DNA from: G963662905 sp963676725
Lineage (GTDB): Bacteria; Bacteroidota; Bacteroidia; Bacteroidales; WRLA01
DNA: 64,000 bases
Assembly: GCA_963676725.1 (NCBI GenBank)
Contig: OY781463.1
Coordinates: 1,178,001-1,242,000 of the forward strand
Direction: 5' to 3'
The translations under genes were made by a program, and so were the position numbers. The first letter of the stretch is position 1, and each line of letters starts with the position of its first letter. A model generated the notes under the pieces. It was not told the DNA's origin, did no database searches, and saw nothing but the letters and a program-made list of their open reading frames with translations. Positions 1 to 8,362 of this stretch are shown here, one piece after another.

Positions 1-644
1 GCATAGGCTGCAATCAGTTTTTTTAGCGATGAGGAATCAGCGGTGAGTAAATGTCCTGATTTTGATAGTTCTACAAGACGAACAGAACCTTGACTGTGGG
101 CTGCAAGGATAATGGGGCGCTCGCCTTTATTTATATTTTTCATAAAATAATCAAAAGCGGCAATCAGGTCGTTTTGTCCTAATTGAAAAATAGCCTTCGC
201 TTTTGTGAGCATTATTGGATTGATTTTGACATTGTTTTGACGGTAGTATGGTGCGTAGATATTTGCCTGTCCATCAAAAATACTTGCTTGTCCAACGAGG
301 GTCCATGCTGCACTTTTGCGTAACTGCTCGTCCTTGATGTCCATTAAATATGTTGAATCATCGGAAAGAATTGTAGGGTAAATCCAAAATACATCAACAG
401 GCTGTTGCTTTTTGCAAAAATGAGCGGGATGTTCAATCCAACTTTCGGATTTATTATAGTCGGGTGCCGCTGGAATATCCTTGTCAGGATTGAATGGAGG
501 AAGGCAAACGGGAACACCCAAAGCCTGATCCCGAAGGTTTTCAAGGGCGTCGTTTTCTGTCTTTTTAGTTCCTGATTTACATCCCTGTGAAAGAAGTAGG
601 CAAAATAGAATTCCGTAGCTTGAGATTTTTGTGATTGTATTCAT
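1..644 (-). CDS. DUF3089 lipoprotein, alpha/beta-hydrolase-like (3' end outside window)
   Basis: The reading frame starts at ATG 644 and runs off the left edge, so about 214 N-terminal residues are visible. The N-terminus is a lipoprotein signal ending in a Leu-Ser-Gln-Gly-Cys lipobox, so the protein is probably membrane-anchored. Downstream are the features of the DUF3089 family: a strand reading DVFWIYPT, a segment AFDYFMKNINKGERPI, and a nucleophile elbow AHSQGS that fits the serine of an alpha/beta hydrolase. The substrate of the family is not known to me. The gene is divergent from the TPR regulator at 815. The rest of the active site (Asp, His) lies outside the window and cannot be checked. 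Confidence 0.8.
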   Translation of the reverse strand, partial: MNTITKISSYGILFCLLLSQGCKSGTKKTENDALENLRDQALGVPVCLPPFNPDKDIPAAPDYNKSESWIEHPAHFCKKQQPVDVFWIYPTILSDDSTYLMDIKDEQLRKSAAWTLVGQASIFDGQANIYAPYYRQNNVKINPIMLTKAKAIFQLGQNDLIAAFDYFMKNINKGERPIILAAHSQGSVRLVELSKSGHLLTADSSSLKKLIAAY

Positions 645-814
645 TTTTCAACAATTAAATGATTCAATAAAATTGGTCACATGTTTTTTATATTCATCAA
701 AAATATTAAAAAAATGGATACTTATATGGCTGTTTAGTAGATATTTTTATTAATTTAGCAATGATAAGCTGAAATGAGAATGTCTTTGGTTTTTAACATT
801 TGAATGCTAGACTA

Positions 815-2548
815 ATGAAAAATTTCTTGATTATTTGTATATTTTTTTTGAATATGCACAATTCATTCGGTCAACAGCAAAACGATAGTCTTTTTCTGCT
901 GCTGGAAGATGCATCAAATCGTGAAAAAATCGATATTTATAATGAAATTGCCTTAAGCTATCGTGGTATTTCTTATGAAAAAATCATTAAGTATGCCCAT
1001 AAAGCGGCTCAATTGGCCGAAGAGGAACATTTTCCCAAGAAAGCCATAACATCTTTGAGTAATGTAGCCATCGCTTATGTTTTTACAGGAAATACTGATT
1101 CTGCCGGCATCCTGTTTCGTGAAATTCTTCAAAAAGCCCAAGCTACTGATGATGAGCAGCTTCGCACTAATGCTCTTTTTAATTTGGCTAATTTTTATTA
1201 TAATACGGATAAGTATGATCTTGCATTAAAACTGTTTATTAAGGCATTAAGTCAATATGAAATGATGCAGGATTCACTTCATATTGCACGATCACACCAA
1301 AATATTGCTAATATTTATACACGCAATAAAAACTACGATCAGGCCTTGAAGTCATTTAGCCGGGCAATGAAGGTTTATAAAAGTATACAGGATTCAGTAC
1401 GTGCATTTCAGTTGTATTCTAATTTGGGAATGCTCTATATGAAATTGAATCAGTACGATAGCGCTGCCTATTTTTTGAAAGAAGGTTTGATTAAGGCTCA
1501 AATACTTCATAATCAAAGAAGTGAGATGTATCACTTGAATAATCTCGGCTTATTACTTCTCGAACAGAAAGATTATTCAGGAGCAATAGCGCGTTTTAGG
1601 GAGACAATCCGCATTGCCGATAAGGTAACTTTTCCATACGAAAAGGCAAATAACCTGCTGAATATCGTTCAGGTTTTTATTCAGGCAAAACAAGCCGATT
1701 CTGCACTCTTTTATTTGCATTTGTCCGAGCCAATTATTAAGCAGGTGCAAAGCCTTGAACTGGAGCGTGATGCAAATGAATACTATTCGAAAATATATAG
1801 TCTGCAAAAGGATTTTAACCGCGCACTGATTGCGTATAAAAATTATATATCTCTTAAAGATAGTGTACTAGGGCAAGAGGCGCAAAATAAAATTGCTGAA
1901 TTGAATATTCGTTTCGAAACAGATATCAAAGAGTCGGAAAATCGAGGATTGCGTTCAGATCTGAAATTGCGGAAAGCAAGGGAGGAAATATTATGGATTT
2001 TAATTGGTGCGGCTTCGATTATTGCCATCATTTTAGTGATTTTATTGGTGTTTTTACGAAAGCATTTTCGACAAAAGAACTTGCTTAATATAAAAGAATC
2101 CTTGATTTTAAAAGAGCGCCTCGAGTATTCAAAGCATGAACTTGCATCAAAAGCACTTCATCTGGCATGCCAGAATGAATTTCGCATGAAGATCCTTGAA
2201 GCGTCCAACGAACTATACAGCCATCTTGATGATGAGGGAAAAAGCGGAATGAAAGCTCTATTAAGCGATTTGGAAAATAATATCGATAAAAGTGTTTGGC
2301 AGGAATTTGAATTGCGATTTGAGCAGGTACATGCCTCTTTTTTCGAAAAATTAAATAAACTTTATCCCGAGCTTACGCCTAATGATCGTAGGATATGCGC
2401 TTTTCTAAAATTGAATATGTCCACAAAAGATATTGCCCTTCTGATTCATAGAAGCCCAAGAAGTGTTGAATCGGCCCGTTATCGATTACGTAAGAAATTT
2501 GATTTGCCACCGGATCAGGATTTTAGTCAATACTTGCAGACATTATAG
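815..2548 (+). CDS. TPR-repeat membrane protein with C-terminal LuxR-like HTH
   Basis: ATG 815 is preferred over an upstream TTG at 800 because it places a clean signal peptide (MKNFLIICIFFLNMHNSFG) at the N-terminus. Residues about 30-350 are tandem tetratricopeptide repeats (recurring pattern of the form A-x2-N-x2-N-x2-Y). A coiled stretch follows, then one membrane helix near 390-412 (ILWILIGAASIIAIILVILL), a second coiled coil, and a C-terminal domain with a LuxR/sigma-4-like helix-turn-helix (NDRRICAFLKLNMSTKDIA, then RSPRSVESARYRLRKKF). This architecture is common in Bacteroidetes: periplasmic TPR sensor, membrane helix, cytoplasmic DNA-binding domain. The gene lies just upstream of and in line with the serine-hydrolase cluster, so it may regulate that cluster. 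That is inference from position only. Confidence 0.85.
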   Translation: MKNFLIICIFFLNMHNSFGQQQNDSLFLLLEDASNREKIDIYNEIALSYRGISYEKIIKYAHKAAQLAEEEHFPKKAITSLSNVAIAYVFTGNTDSAGILFREILQKAQATDDEQLRTNALFNLANFYYNTDKYDLALKLFIKALSQYEMMQDSLHIARSHQNIANIYTRNKNYDQALKSFSRAMKVYKSIQDSVRAFQLYSNLGMLYMKLNQYDSAAYFLKEGLIKAQILHNQRSEMYHLNNLGLLLLEQKDYSGAIARFRETIRIADKVTFPYEKANNLLNIVQVFIQAKQADSALFYLHLSEPIIKQVQSLELERDANEYYSKIYSLQKDFNRALIAYKNYISLKDSVLGQEAQNKIAELNIRFETDIKESENRGLRSDLKLRKAREEILWILIGAASIIAIILVILLVFLRKHFRQKNLLNIKESLILKERLEYSKHELASKALHLACQNEFRMKILEASNELYSHLDDEGKSGMKALLSDLENNIDKSVWQEFELRFEQVHASFFEKLNKLYPELTPNDRRICAFLKLNMSTKDIALLIHRSPRSVESARYRLRKKFDLPPDQDFSQYLQTL

Positions 2549-2630
2549 ATTATCCCTTTTTTATTCATTGAGTATTTATTTTTCCGGTTTGGCATGCGTT
2601 TTTTTGCCATTTTCTTGAAATTATATCCCC

Positions 2631-2659
2631 TGCAGTAGTTTTTAAGTAGCATATTATTT
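2631..2659. repeat. Intergenic direct repeat, copy 1
   Basis: A 29-nt sequence beginning TGCAGTAGTTTTTAAGTAGC is repeated at 3919-3947 with one mismatch (T versus G at position 22). Both copies lie in gaps before genes of the serine-hydrolase cluster. The motif contains GTAG twice, spaced 7 nt apart. Confidence 0.85.
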
Positions 2660-2751
2660 GATAGTTGCCTCATTGAAGGACTATATTCGCTGCTTAAAGT
2701 CTATCATTCTTTTTTTTAATTCAATGTACAAAAATCATAAAAAAAATAGAG

Positions 2752-3876
2752 ATGAAAAATTACAGGAAATTTATGCTTTTGAGCGTGCTCTTATCGATCT
2801 TCATTTTTTCATGCAAAGATGATGTAGATGAAATTATTGAACCGGTAAATACTTTTGAAAATCAGGTAAAGGAGATACTTGATTCGGTTGTGATAAAAGA
2901 AGATGTTGCAGGGGCTGCATTATTTGCAATTAACAATACAGGGGAAGAGGCATGGCTTGCATCAGGATTGAAAAATAAGGAGACAAATGAGCCTTTAGGC
3001 AAAGAAACAAAATTTCGTATTGCCAGTATTTCAAAAACTTTTCTTGCTGTAACTATTCTACAACTCATGGAAGAAGAAGAGCTTACAATGGATACAAAGT
3101 ATGCTGATATTTTGCCCGATTCTGTTGTTGAACTTTTTCCATATGGCAATGAAATCACGGTATATCAGCTGTTGAGCCACACAAGTGGACTTTATGATTT
3201 TGAAGATGATCAATTTGTTGATATACTATTTCAAAATCTCCTGTATCAATGGACTCCATGGGAGTTGATGAATCATGCCCTAAATGCTGATTCTGCTGTT
3301 TTCTTTCCACCAAATACGGAATACCATTACAGTAATACCAATTATATTTTACTCGGATTAATTGTAGAAGCATTAACAGATAAGAGTTTGGAACAAAATA
3401 TACGCGAGCGTATTATTGCTCCTTTGTCTCTGAACAATACTTATTCATGGGAGGAAGCTGTGTCATGGGAAAATTGCGCTACAGGTTATATGGCCTACGG
3501 TGCCGGGAATATGTTTGTTGTTAACGATCAAACACTTCCACTATATTTTGAATGGGGCCATGGTCAAATGGTGTCAACAGTTTATGATCTAAGCCTCTTT
3601 TTTAGAGCCCTCACGAATGGCAAACTGTTTCAGTATCAAGAAACCTATAATTTAATGACGGATTGGACTACATTGTCAGGGCAGACTTATGGTCTAGGTA
3701 TCGATAATCTAAGTGGTGAATTAGGAGTGGGCCATGATGGATCTACAGGTGGAAATTATAGCTTTGCATCTATCAATCCCCAAACCGGCGCTATGATTAT
3801 GCTTTGTTTTAATCAATCAAGTGATACATTCATGGGAGCAGCGATTAATCCTATTTATAAAATTATTAACCCATAA
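2752..3876 (+). CDS. Serine hydrolase lipoprotein, class C beta-lactamase fold (paralogue 1)
   Basis: A lipoprotein of the serine beta-lactamase/D-Ala-D-Ala carboxypeptidase (S12) family. The signal peptide ends at lipidated Cys21 (FIFSCKDD). Catalytic motifs visible are SISK (Ser92, Lys95), YSN within HYSNTNY, and HDG within GHDGSTGG, which replaces the KTG box as is usual in class C-like esterases. Length (374 aa) is normal. Substrates in this family include beta-lactams, D-amino-acid peptides and esters, and nothing here decides among them. It is the first of three paralogues (with 4199 and 6642) interleaved with a C45 acyltransferase-like gene. A 29-nt repeat lies about 90 nt upstream. 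Confidence 0.9.
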   Translation: MKNYRKFMLLSVLLSIFIFSCKDDVDEIIEPVNTFENQVKEILDSVVIKEDVAGAALFAINNTGEEAWLASGLKNKETNEPLGKETKFRIASISKTFLAVTILQLMEEEELTMDTKYADILPDSVVELFPYGNEITVYQLLSHTSGLYDFEDDQFVDILFQNLLYQWTPWELMNHALNADSAVFFPPNTEYHYSNTNYILLGLIVEALTDKSLEQNIRERIIAPLSLNNTYSWEEAVSWENCATGYMAYGAGNMFVVNDQTLPLYFEWGHGQMVSTVYDLSLFFRALTNGKLFQYQETYNLMTDWTTLSGQTYGLGIDNLSGELGVGHDGSTGGNYSFASINPQTGAMIMLCFNQSSDTFMGAAINPIYKIINP

Positions 3877-3918
3877 GAATGCTTACGCAAAGCTGTTGCG
3901 CCAACAAGGTTTTTCCTA

Positions 3919-3947
3919 TGCAGTAGTTTTTAAGTAGCAGATTATTT
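3919..3947. repeat. Intergenic direct repeat, copy 2
   Basis: Second copy of the 29-nt sequence at 2631-2659, with one mismatch. It lies between the first serine hydrolase and the small ORF at 4001, so both copies sit upstream of members of the same cluster. Confidence 0.85.
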
Positions 3948-4000
3948 TTACTTTAGCTTATTTGATATGTACATTTGTTTTTAAACCGAAAGGAAATTGT

Positions 4001-4162
4001 ATGGATGCTGAGAGACAGGAAGATGAACTCTTCAGAAAGAAACTTGAGGCTTTGCTGAAGAAAATGCGGGAAGAAAACCATGCAATAAACGGTTTGCTGA
4101 AGAAAATGAATCAGATTCATCCAGACGATGAGAAGAATCATCAAAAAAAAACGGCCAAATAA
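4001..4162 (+). CDS. Small charged helical protein, unrecognised
   Basis: 53 residues from ATG 4001, preceded by AAGGA about 8 nt upstream. An alternative TTG start at 3962 is less likely. The sequence (MDAERQEDELFRKKLEALLK at the start) is almost entirely charged and amphipathic helix, with no membrane segment and no cysteine. It lies 36 nt before the second serine hydrolase and on the same strand, so it could be translated from the same transcript. The antisense frame is also open over this stretch, which weakens the case. I do not recognise the family. Confidence 0.45.
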   Translation: MDAERQEDELFRKKLEALLKKMREENHAINGLLKKMNQIHPDDEKNHQKKTAK

Positions 4163-4198
4163 ATCGCATGACAAACTTTAACCTTAAAGCCATACAAA

Positions 4199-5440
4199 AT
4201 GAAAAAATTTACAATATTTAGAAAAATTTTTTGCATCGCATTATTTCTAGGTGTAAGCATTTCTGTCGGTTGCAATAATGATGATGAGCCTGTTCCTGTT
4301 CCCACAAATCAGGAAAAAATAGATGAAGTCGTAAGGGCAATTCGTGCCGGAGTTGAAACGGAAATAGGGAAGGTAGTTCCTTCTTTAAGTGTGTTTGTTC
4401 AAACAGCAAATGCCACTTATTTCTCCAGTGATGCCGGCGAAGGATATCAGCCAAGTACAGCAGACACCTATTTCAGATTTGCAAGCAACACAAAGAATTT
4501 CACTGCAGCAGCTGCTTTGAATATGCAGGAGGATGGATGGTTAAATATTGAAGATAAAATTACCGATACAATGCCCGGATCCAATTTGCCTTATGTGCCT
4601 GTTTCTGATGCCTGGGATTTTCCGTATAAAGATCAAATTACTATAAGGATGCTGTTAAACCATAGTGCTGGAGTATATGATGTGGATAATGATCCTGTTC
4701 CTGGATTTGAGGGTTATTCTTTTACACAATATACAGAATATTTTGAGCCGGACCATCAGTTTACTGCAGAGGAAATGGTGGAGCAACTGACCATAAATCA
4801 ACTCTCATATTTTCCTCCGGGAGAAGGTCATCACTACAGTAATACCGCTTACGCAATTGTAGGGGAAATTATTGCACGTATTTATTCGTTTCATGCGGAT
4901 GAACCCCAGCACCTAAGCGATTATTTATACGATTTTATTACAGGTCCCAACACTCCTGTTCCGCTCAATGTTTACTTCCCATATCTTGCAACAGATCAGT
5001 CTCTTAAACAGCCTTATTCTTGTGGCTATGTTCTTTTGGAACAAGGCGAAGTGGAGGAGTATTGTAGTTACAATATGAGTGCTCAGGTGGCAGAAGGGAA
5101 TGGTTTCTCAACAATGCGTGATCTTAATACGTATATCCGAACTCTGTTGAAAGGTGAGAATGCCTTAACACCAGCCTCCATTGAACTGATGAAAACCGCT
5201 ACAAACCCGGCTGATCCTACTTATGGTTTAGGCTGTTTTTATAAAGAAAATCTCGGCTATGGACATAATGGGGCTCGCATTGGGAACATGAGTTTTATGA
5301 TCTACGATCCGGAAAATGATGTCTCGATTATTACCTATATTAACGCAATCAATACTCCGGATTTTATCCCAACTTATATGGCTCTCACTGATGTAGCATA
5401 CGGTGTGCGCGAAATTCTTGGTTTCCCTTACGAACATTAA
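4199..5440 (+). CDS. Serine hydrolase lipoprotein, class C beta-lactamase fold (paralogue 2)
   Basis: 413 aa lipoprotein with lipidated Cys25 (SVGCNNDD). Active-site motifs are SNTK (Ser96, Lys99), YSN in HYSNTAY, and HNG in GYGHNGARIG. Compared with paralogue 1 it carries extra sequence around residues 150-180 (DNDPVPGFEGYSFTQYTEYF) between the SxxK and YSN motifs, where substrate-binding loops of this family sit. A different acyl or peptide substrate is therefore plausible. The next gene starts 11 nt after its stop codon, which points to an operon. Confidence 0.9.
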   Translation: MKKFTIFRKIFCIALFLGVSISVGCNNDDEPVPVPTNQEKIDEVVRAIRAGVETEIGKVVPSLSVFVQTANATYFSSDAGEGYQPSTADTYFRFASNTKNFTAAAALNMQEDGWLNIEDKITDTMPGSNLPYVPVSDAWDFPYKDQITIRMLLNHSAGVYDVDNDPVPGFEGYSFTQYTEYFEPDHQFTAEEMVEQLTINQLSYFPPGEGHHYSNTAYAIVGEIIARIYSFHADEPQHLSDYLYDFITGPNTPVPLNVYFPYLATDQSLKQPYSCGYVLLEQGEVEEYCSYNMSAQVAEGNGFSTMRDLNTYIRTLLKGENALTPASIELMKTATNPADPTYGLGCFYKENLGYGHNGARIGNMSFMIYDPENDVSIITYINAINTPDFIPTYMALTDVAYGVREILGFPYEH

Positions 5441-5451
5441 AATAAAATACG

Positions 5452-6624
5452 ATGAGAAAACACAAGATTTTGTTGCCTCTAGGAATGTTTTTAATATGCA
5501 GTGTTCTACTTCAAGCTTGTGCTGATGATGAGCTAAACCCAGATCCTCAACCGCAACCTATCGCTTATTTTCCTGTTCTGGAAGTCTCCGGAAGCCATTA
5601 TGAGATTGGTTATGCTATCGGTGAAACCTTTAAATTCCAAATTTCCGAAGCCTTTAATAGGACTGCCGATATGATGGGCTTTGTGGAAGCTTTTATTGCT
5701 GAGGATAGTGCATTACTTTACGCTCCTTTTGTAGATATCGTAGAGGAAACATATCCCCAATTTATGGATGAACTGCATGGGATGTCAGACGCTTCGGGTA
5801 TCGCATTCGAAAAATTTATGGTGTTTAGCTGTATTTCTGAATATATTGCCATCATTGGAAACAGCAAATTGAAGAGTTTTATTGGCTGTTCTTCTCTAAG
5901 TTATAAAGCAAATGGTCAGTTGTTCCTTGCTCATAATGAGGATGGCCAGAGCCTTTTTTATGATTTGATGTTTGTGCTTAAAGCGCATCCCGAAGGGAAA
6001 CCCTCTTTTATTAGCTTCTGTTATCCCGGAATGATCCCCTGTGTTGCCCCTGCAATGAATGATGCCGGTATTTTTTATAGCGGGAACTATATCAATGGCA
6101 AAGAAGTGCTCGTAGGAGGAATGCCTAATTCATTTATTCAGCGCTCGCTTATGGAAGCTCATACTATGGATGAAGCAATAGATAAGGCATTGATCAATAA
6201 TCGGGCTTCTTGCTGCCATCTTAATATTGCTTCAAAGGGCGATCAGCGAATCCTGAGTATAGAATTCTCTCCATCAAAGTCTTATGTTCAGGAAATAGAA
6301 GATGGCTTTTTTGTGCACACCAATCATTTTATTCAGTCCGGTATGTCCGATTTATGTTCCGCGGATTCAAATTCTATATCAAGATTTGTGGTTCTGGATT
6401 CTTTGTGTGCTGCTTGCATTCCTTCAGAAATTTTTGATGGTGAATTGCTTACTGATTTTTTATCGAGTCATGCTCATGCACCTAATGCGCCTTGTGCTCA
6501 TGGTTTTGGCAATGGGATTACAGGCCAAACCCTCGGGAGTACACTCTTTGATATAAACAAAAATAGCTGGCGTATTTCTTATAATAATCCATGCGAAAAG
6601 AAATTTCAATACTTAGAATTATAA
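5452..6624 (+). CDS. C45-type Ntn-hydrolase lipoprotein (acyltransferase/amidase)
   Basis: The N-terminus is a lipoprotein signal ending at Cys23 (LLQACADD). The mature part shows the C45 (acyl-CoA:6-aminopenicillanic acid acyltransferase-like) hallmark near residues 42-56 (VLEVSGSHYEIGYAIG), then GCSSLSY around Cys146, the expected N-terminal nucleophile after autoproteolysis at Gly-Cys. LAHNEDG follows, a typical downstream strand of the fold. Family members transfer or remove acyl groups from amides, including the penicillin side chain and beta-alanyl or dopamine conjugates. If autoproteolysis occurs, the N-terminal lipid-bearing fragment would be separated from the catalytic chain. It lies between two beta-lactamase-fold genes, 11 nt after the first, and its end is 17 nt from the next start. 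The exact substrate is unknown. Confidence 0.82.
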   Translation: MRKHKILLPLGMFLICSVLLQACADDELNPDPQPQPIAYFPVLEVSGSHYEIGYAIGETFKFQISEAFNRTADMMGFVEAFIAEDSALLYAPFVDIVEETYPQFMDELHGMSDASGIAFEKFMVFSCISEYIAIIGNSKLKSFIGCSSLSYKANGQLFLAHNEDGQSLFYDLMFVLKAHPEGKPSFISFCYPGMIPCVAPAMNDAGIFYSGNYINGKEVLVGGMPNSFIQRSLMEAHTMDEAIDKALINNRASCCHLNIASKGDQRILSIEFSPSKSYVQEIEDGFFVHTNHFIQSGMSDLCSADSNSISRFVVLDSLCAACIPSEIFDGELLTDFLSSHAHAPNAPCAHGFGNGITGQTLGSTLFDINKNSWRISYNNPCEKKFQYLEL

Positions 6625-6641
6625 ACAAAAAATTAATTCAA

Positions 6642-7829
6642 ATGAAAAAGGTGTACACTAAAAACAATTTAATGATGAGGTTTGCGGCCATTATTTTGTT
6701 TTTGTTTTCTTCAATGTTCTACTTTGGGTGCAATAAGGATGATGTTGTGCCTGAGCCGGTTGTGGCTAATTTCTCGGAGGCAACTGTTCAAAATTTGGAA
6801 ACAGCCATAGACAATGTTTTGATCCAAAATTCTGTTCCGGGCTGTGTTGTCGGTATTTGGATGCCAAATGAAGGCACCTTTTTTACAGCAAGGGGTGTTT
6901 GTAATACAGAAACGGAGGAAGAAATGAGTACTGCTTGCGCATTTCGTATTGGCAGTTGCACAAAAATGTTTGTTGGTATCATTAGTCTGCAATTGGTAGA
7001 AGAGGGGCTTCTTAACCTGAATGCTCCTTTGAGTGATTATATTGATCCTTTCTATATACCTGATAGTGATCAAGTAACAATTCTGGATTTATGCCGGATG
7101 ACCAGTGGTGAACTGAATTTTACTTTCTTGCCTGAGTTTGAGGCTGCTCTTCTATCAGACCCTTATAATACCCCAAATGCAATCGCTTTAACTGAATTAG
7201 CCTGTAGTTTAGATACAATGATATTTGAACCGGGGACTTCCTGGCAGTATAGCAATACCAATACAATTCTGATGCAATTGGTGATTGAAGAAATTACAGG
7301 CAAATCAATTCAAGAGAATATTGCAGAACGTATCACTACACCGCTTGGGTTGACGCGTACGTATTGGCCGGAAACAGGGGCTATTCCTGCTCCTTATTCC
7401 CATGGTTATCTTTTATTGGATCCCAGTGGCGAATCTATCGATTGCTCTGATTGGCCGCCGGTTTGGGCAGGGGCTGCAGGTCAATTGGTTTCCACGGCAG
7501 AAGATATGAAGGTGTTTATCGAAGCGCTTGGAAAAGGCGAACTGATTAGTCCGGAAATGCAAATGGTGCAAGAAAATGGCTATGAAATGGGTGATGGAAG
7601 AGCCTATGGCATCTATCTTGGAATAGATCATGGCTGGTTAGGACATGGAGGGTCCATCTTCGGTTATACGTCAACAGCATATTATCTTCCCGGAAAAGAT
7701 GCTACAATTGTTGTGCTTGCAAATGCTAGTATTACTTATGATGGTCATGAAGCTGCGTCGGTTCTATTTAATGCTGTTGCACAGATTGTTACTCCGGAAA
7801 ATATTCCTTATCAGTCTGTTCAGGATTAA
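6642..7829 (+). CDS. Serine hydrolase lipoprotein, class C beta-lactamase fold (paralogue 3)
   Basis: ATG 6642 is chosen because it gives a lipoprotein signal ending at Cys30 (FYFGCNKDD). An upstream in-frame ATG at 6591 would overlap the C45 gene and bury the signal. Motifs are SCTK (Ser105, Lys108), YSN in WQYSNTNTI, and HGG in LGHGGSIFG. The 395 aa length is normal. This is the last gene of the + strand cluster. No + strand terminator directly follows, and the hairpin at 7897-7920 is oriented for the opposite strand. Confidence 0.9.
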   Translation: MKKVYTKNNLMMRFAAIILFLFSSMFYFGCNKDDVVPEPVVANFSEATVQNLETAIDNVLIQNSVPGCVVGIWMPNEGTFFTARGVCNTETEEEMSTACAFRIGSCTKMFVGIISLQLVEEGLLNLNAPLSDYIDPFYIPDSDQVTILDLCRMTSGELNFTFLPEFEAALLSDPYNTPNAIALTELACSLDTMIFEPGTSWQYSNTNTILMQLVIEEITGKSIQENIAERITTPLGLTRTYWPETGAIPAPYSHGYLLLDPSGESIDCSDWPPVWAGAAGQLVSTAEDMKVFIEALGKGELISPEMQMVQENGYEMGDGRAYGIYLGIDHGWLGHGGSIFGYTSTAYYLPGKDATIVVLANASITYDGHEAASVLFNAVAQIVTPENIPYQSVQD

Positions 7830-7896
7830 TATGGAAATGAAGCATAAAAAAAGGTAGTCTTGAGATCTTTTGGCTTTACTATTTTGATAAAAAAAA

Positions 7897-7920
7897 GAAG
7901 CCCGCTTTTCGGCGGGCTTC
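7897..7920 (-). terminator. Rho-independent terminator of the 7929-8114 gene
   Basis: A perfect 9-bp stem (GAAGCCCGC at 7897-7905, GCGGGCTTC at 7912-7920) with a 6-nt loop. Read on the minus strand it is followed by a run of eight T. It starts 8 nt after the stop of the small minus-strand gene. Read on the plus strand it has only a weak T tail. Confidence 0.88.
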
Positions 7921-7928
7921 TGTGTTTA

Positions 7929-8114
7929 TTAAAGATTATTGAATGCTTCTGAGATAATTGCTCCGTAGGTAGTGCCAAACATGATGAAGCACCAGTTTCG
8001 CAATTTCGAGAGATCTTCTTTGTTCACGTTTCTAATTGCTTTGTAAAGTTCCTTTCGGAAAAGTACATTGCTGAAACTGACTTTTGATAAAATTGTTTTT
8101 GAGTACTGTAGCAT
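7929..8114 (-). CDS. Small conserved Bacteroidetes-type protein
   Basis: 61 residues, beginning MLQYSKTILSKVSFSNVLFR and followed by KELYKAIRNV. Short proteins of the pattern K-(V/I)SF-x2-x-LF-x-(K/R)-EL-x-KA, about 60 aa long, recur in Bacteroidetes genomes as I remember them, with no known function. Two facts support a real gene: the terminator directly after its stop, and its isolation on the minus strand. It has no signal peptide and one marginal hydrophobic stretch near the C-terminus (CFIMFGTTYGAII). Confidence 0.65.
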   Translation of the reverse strand: MLQYSKTILSKVSFSNVLFRKELYKAIRNVNKEDLSKLRNWCFIMFGTTYGAIISEAFNNL

Positions 8115-8261
8115 GGTTAAGCAAGTTTAGAATATAACGCAAACTGCCATTTTTTAGTGTGCTTTTACTTCTCCAATTTTGTGTTATTTTTTGTTAAAAT
8201 CAAACGATTATTATCAGCATAAAAAGCAATTGGGCTCTTTGATTGAAGCTTAGGTTTTTAG

Positions 8262-8291
8262 CGATCAATTTGCGTGATCGGGCTTTTTTTT
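8262..8291 (+). terminator. Orphan plus-strand terminator
   Basis: Hairpin CGATCA (8262-8267) / TGATCG (8275-8280) followed by GGC and a run of eight T. It is correctly oriented only for plus-strand transcription, yet the nearest plus-strand gene ends at 7829 and the flanking genes are on the minus strand. It may end a small RNA transcribed from about 8150-8260. Confidence 0.5.
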
Positions 8292-8362
8292 GTTTTTTTT
8301 AGAAGGAAGTATACCTATCAAATAGCATCGAACAAACAGAATTATGAATACTGATAAATATT

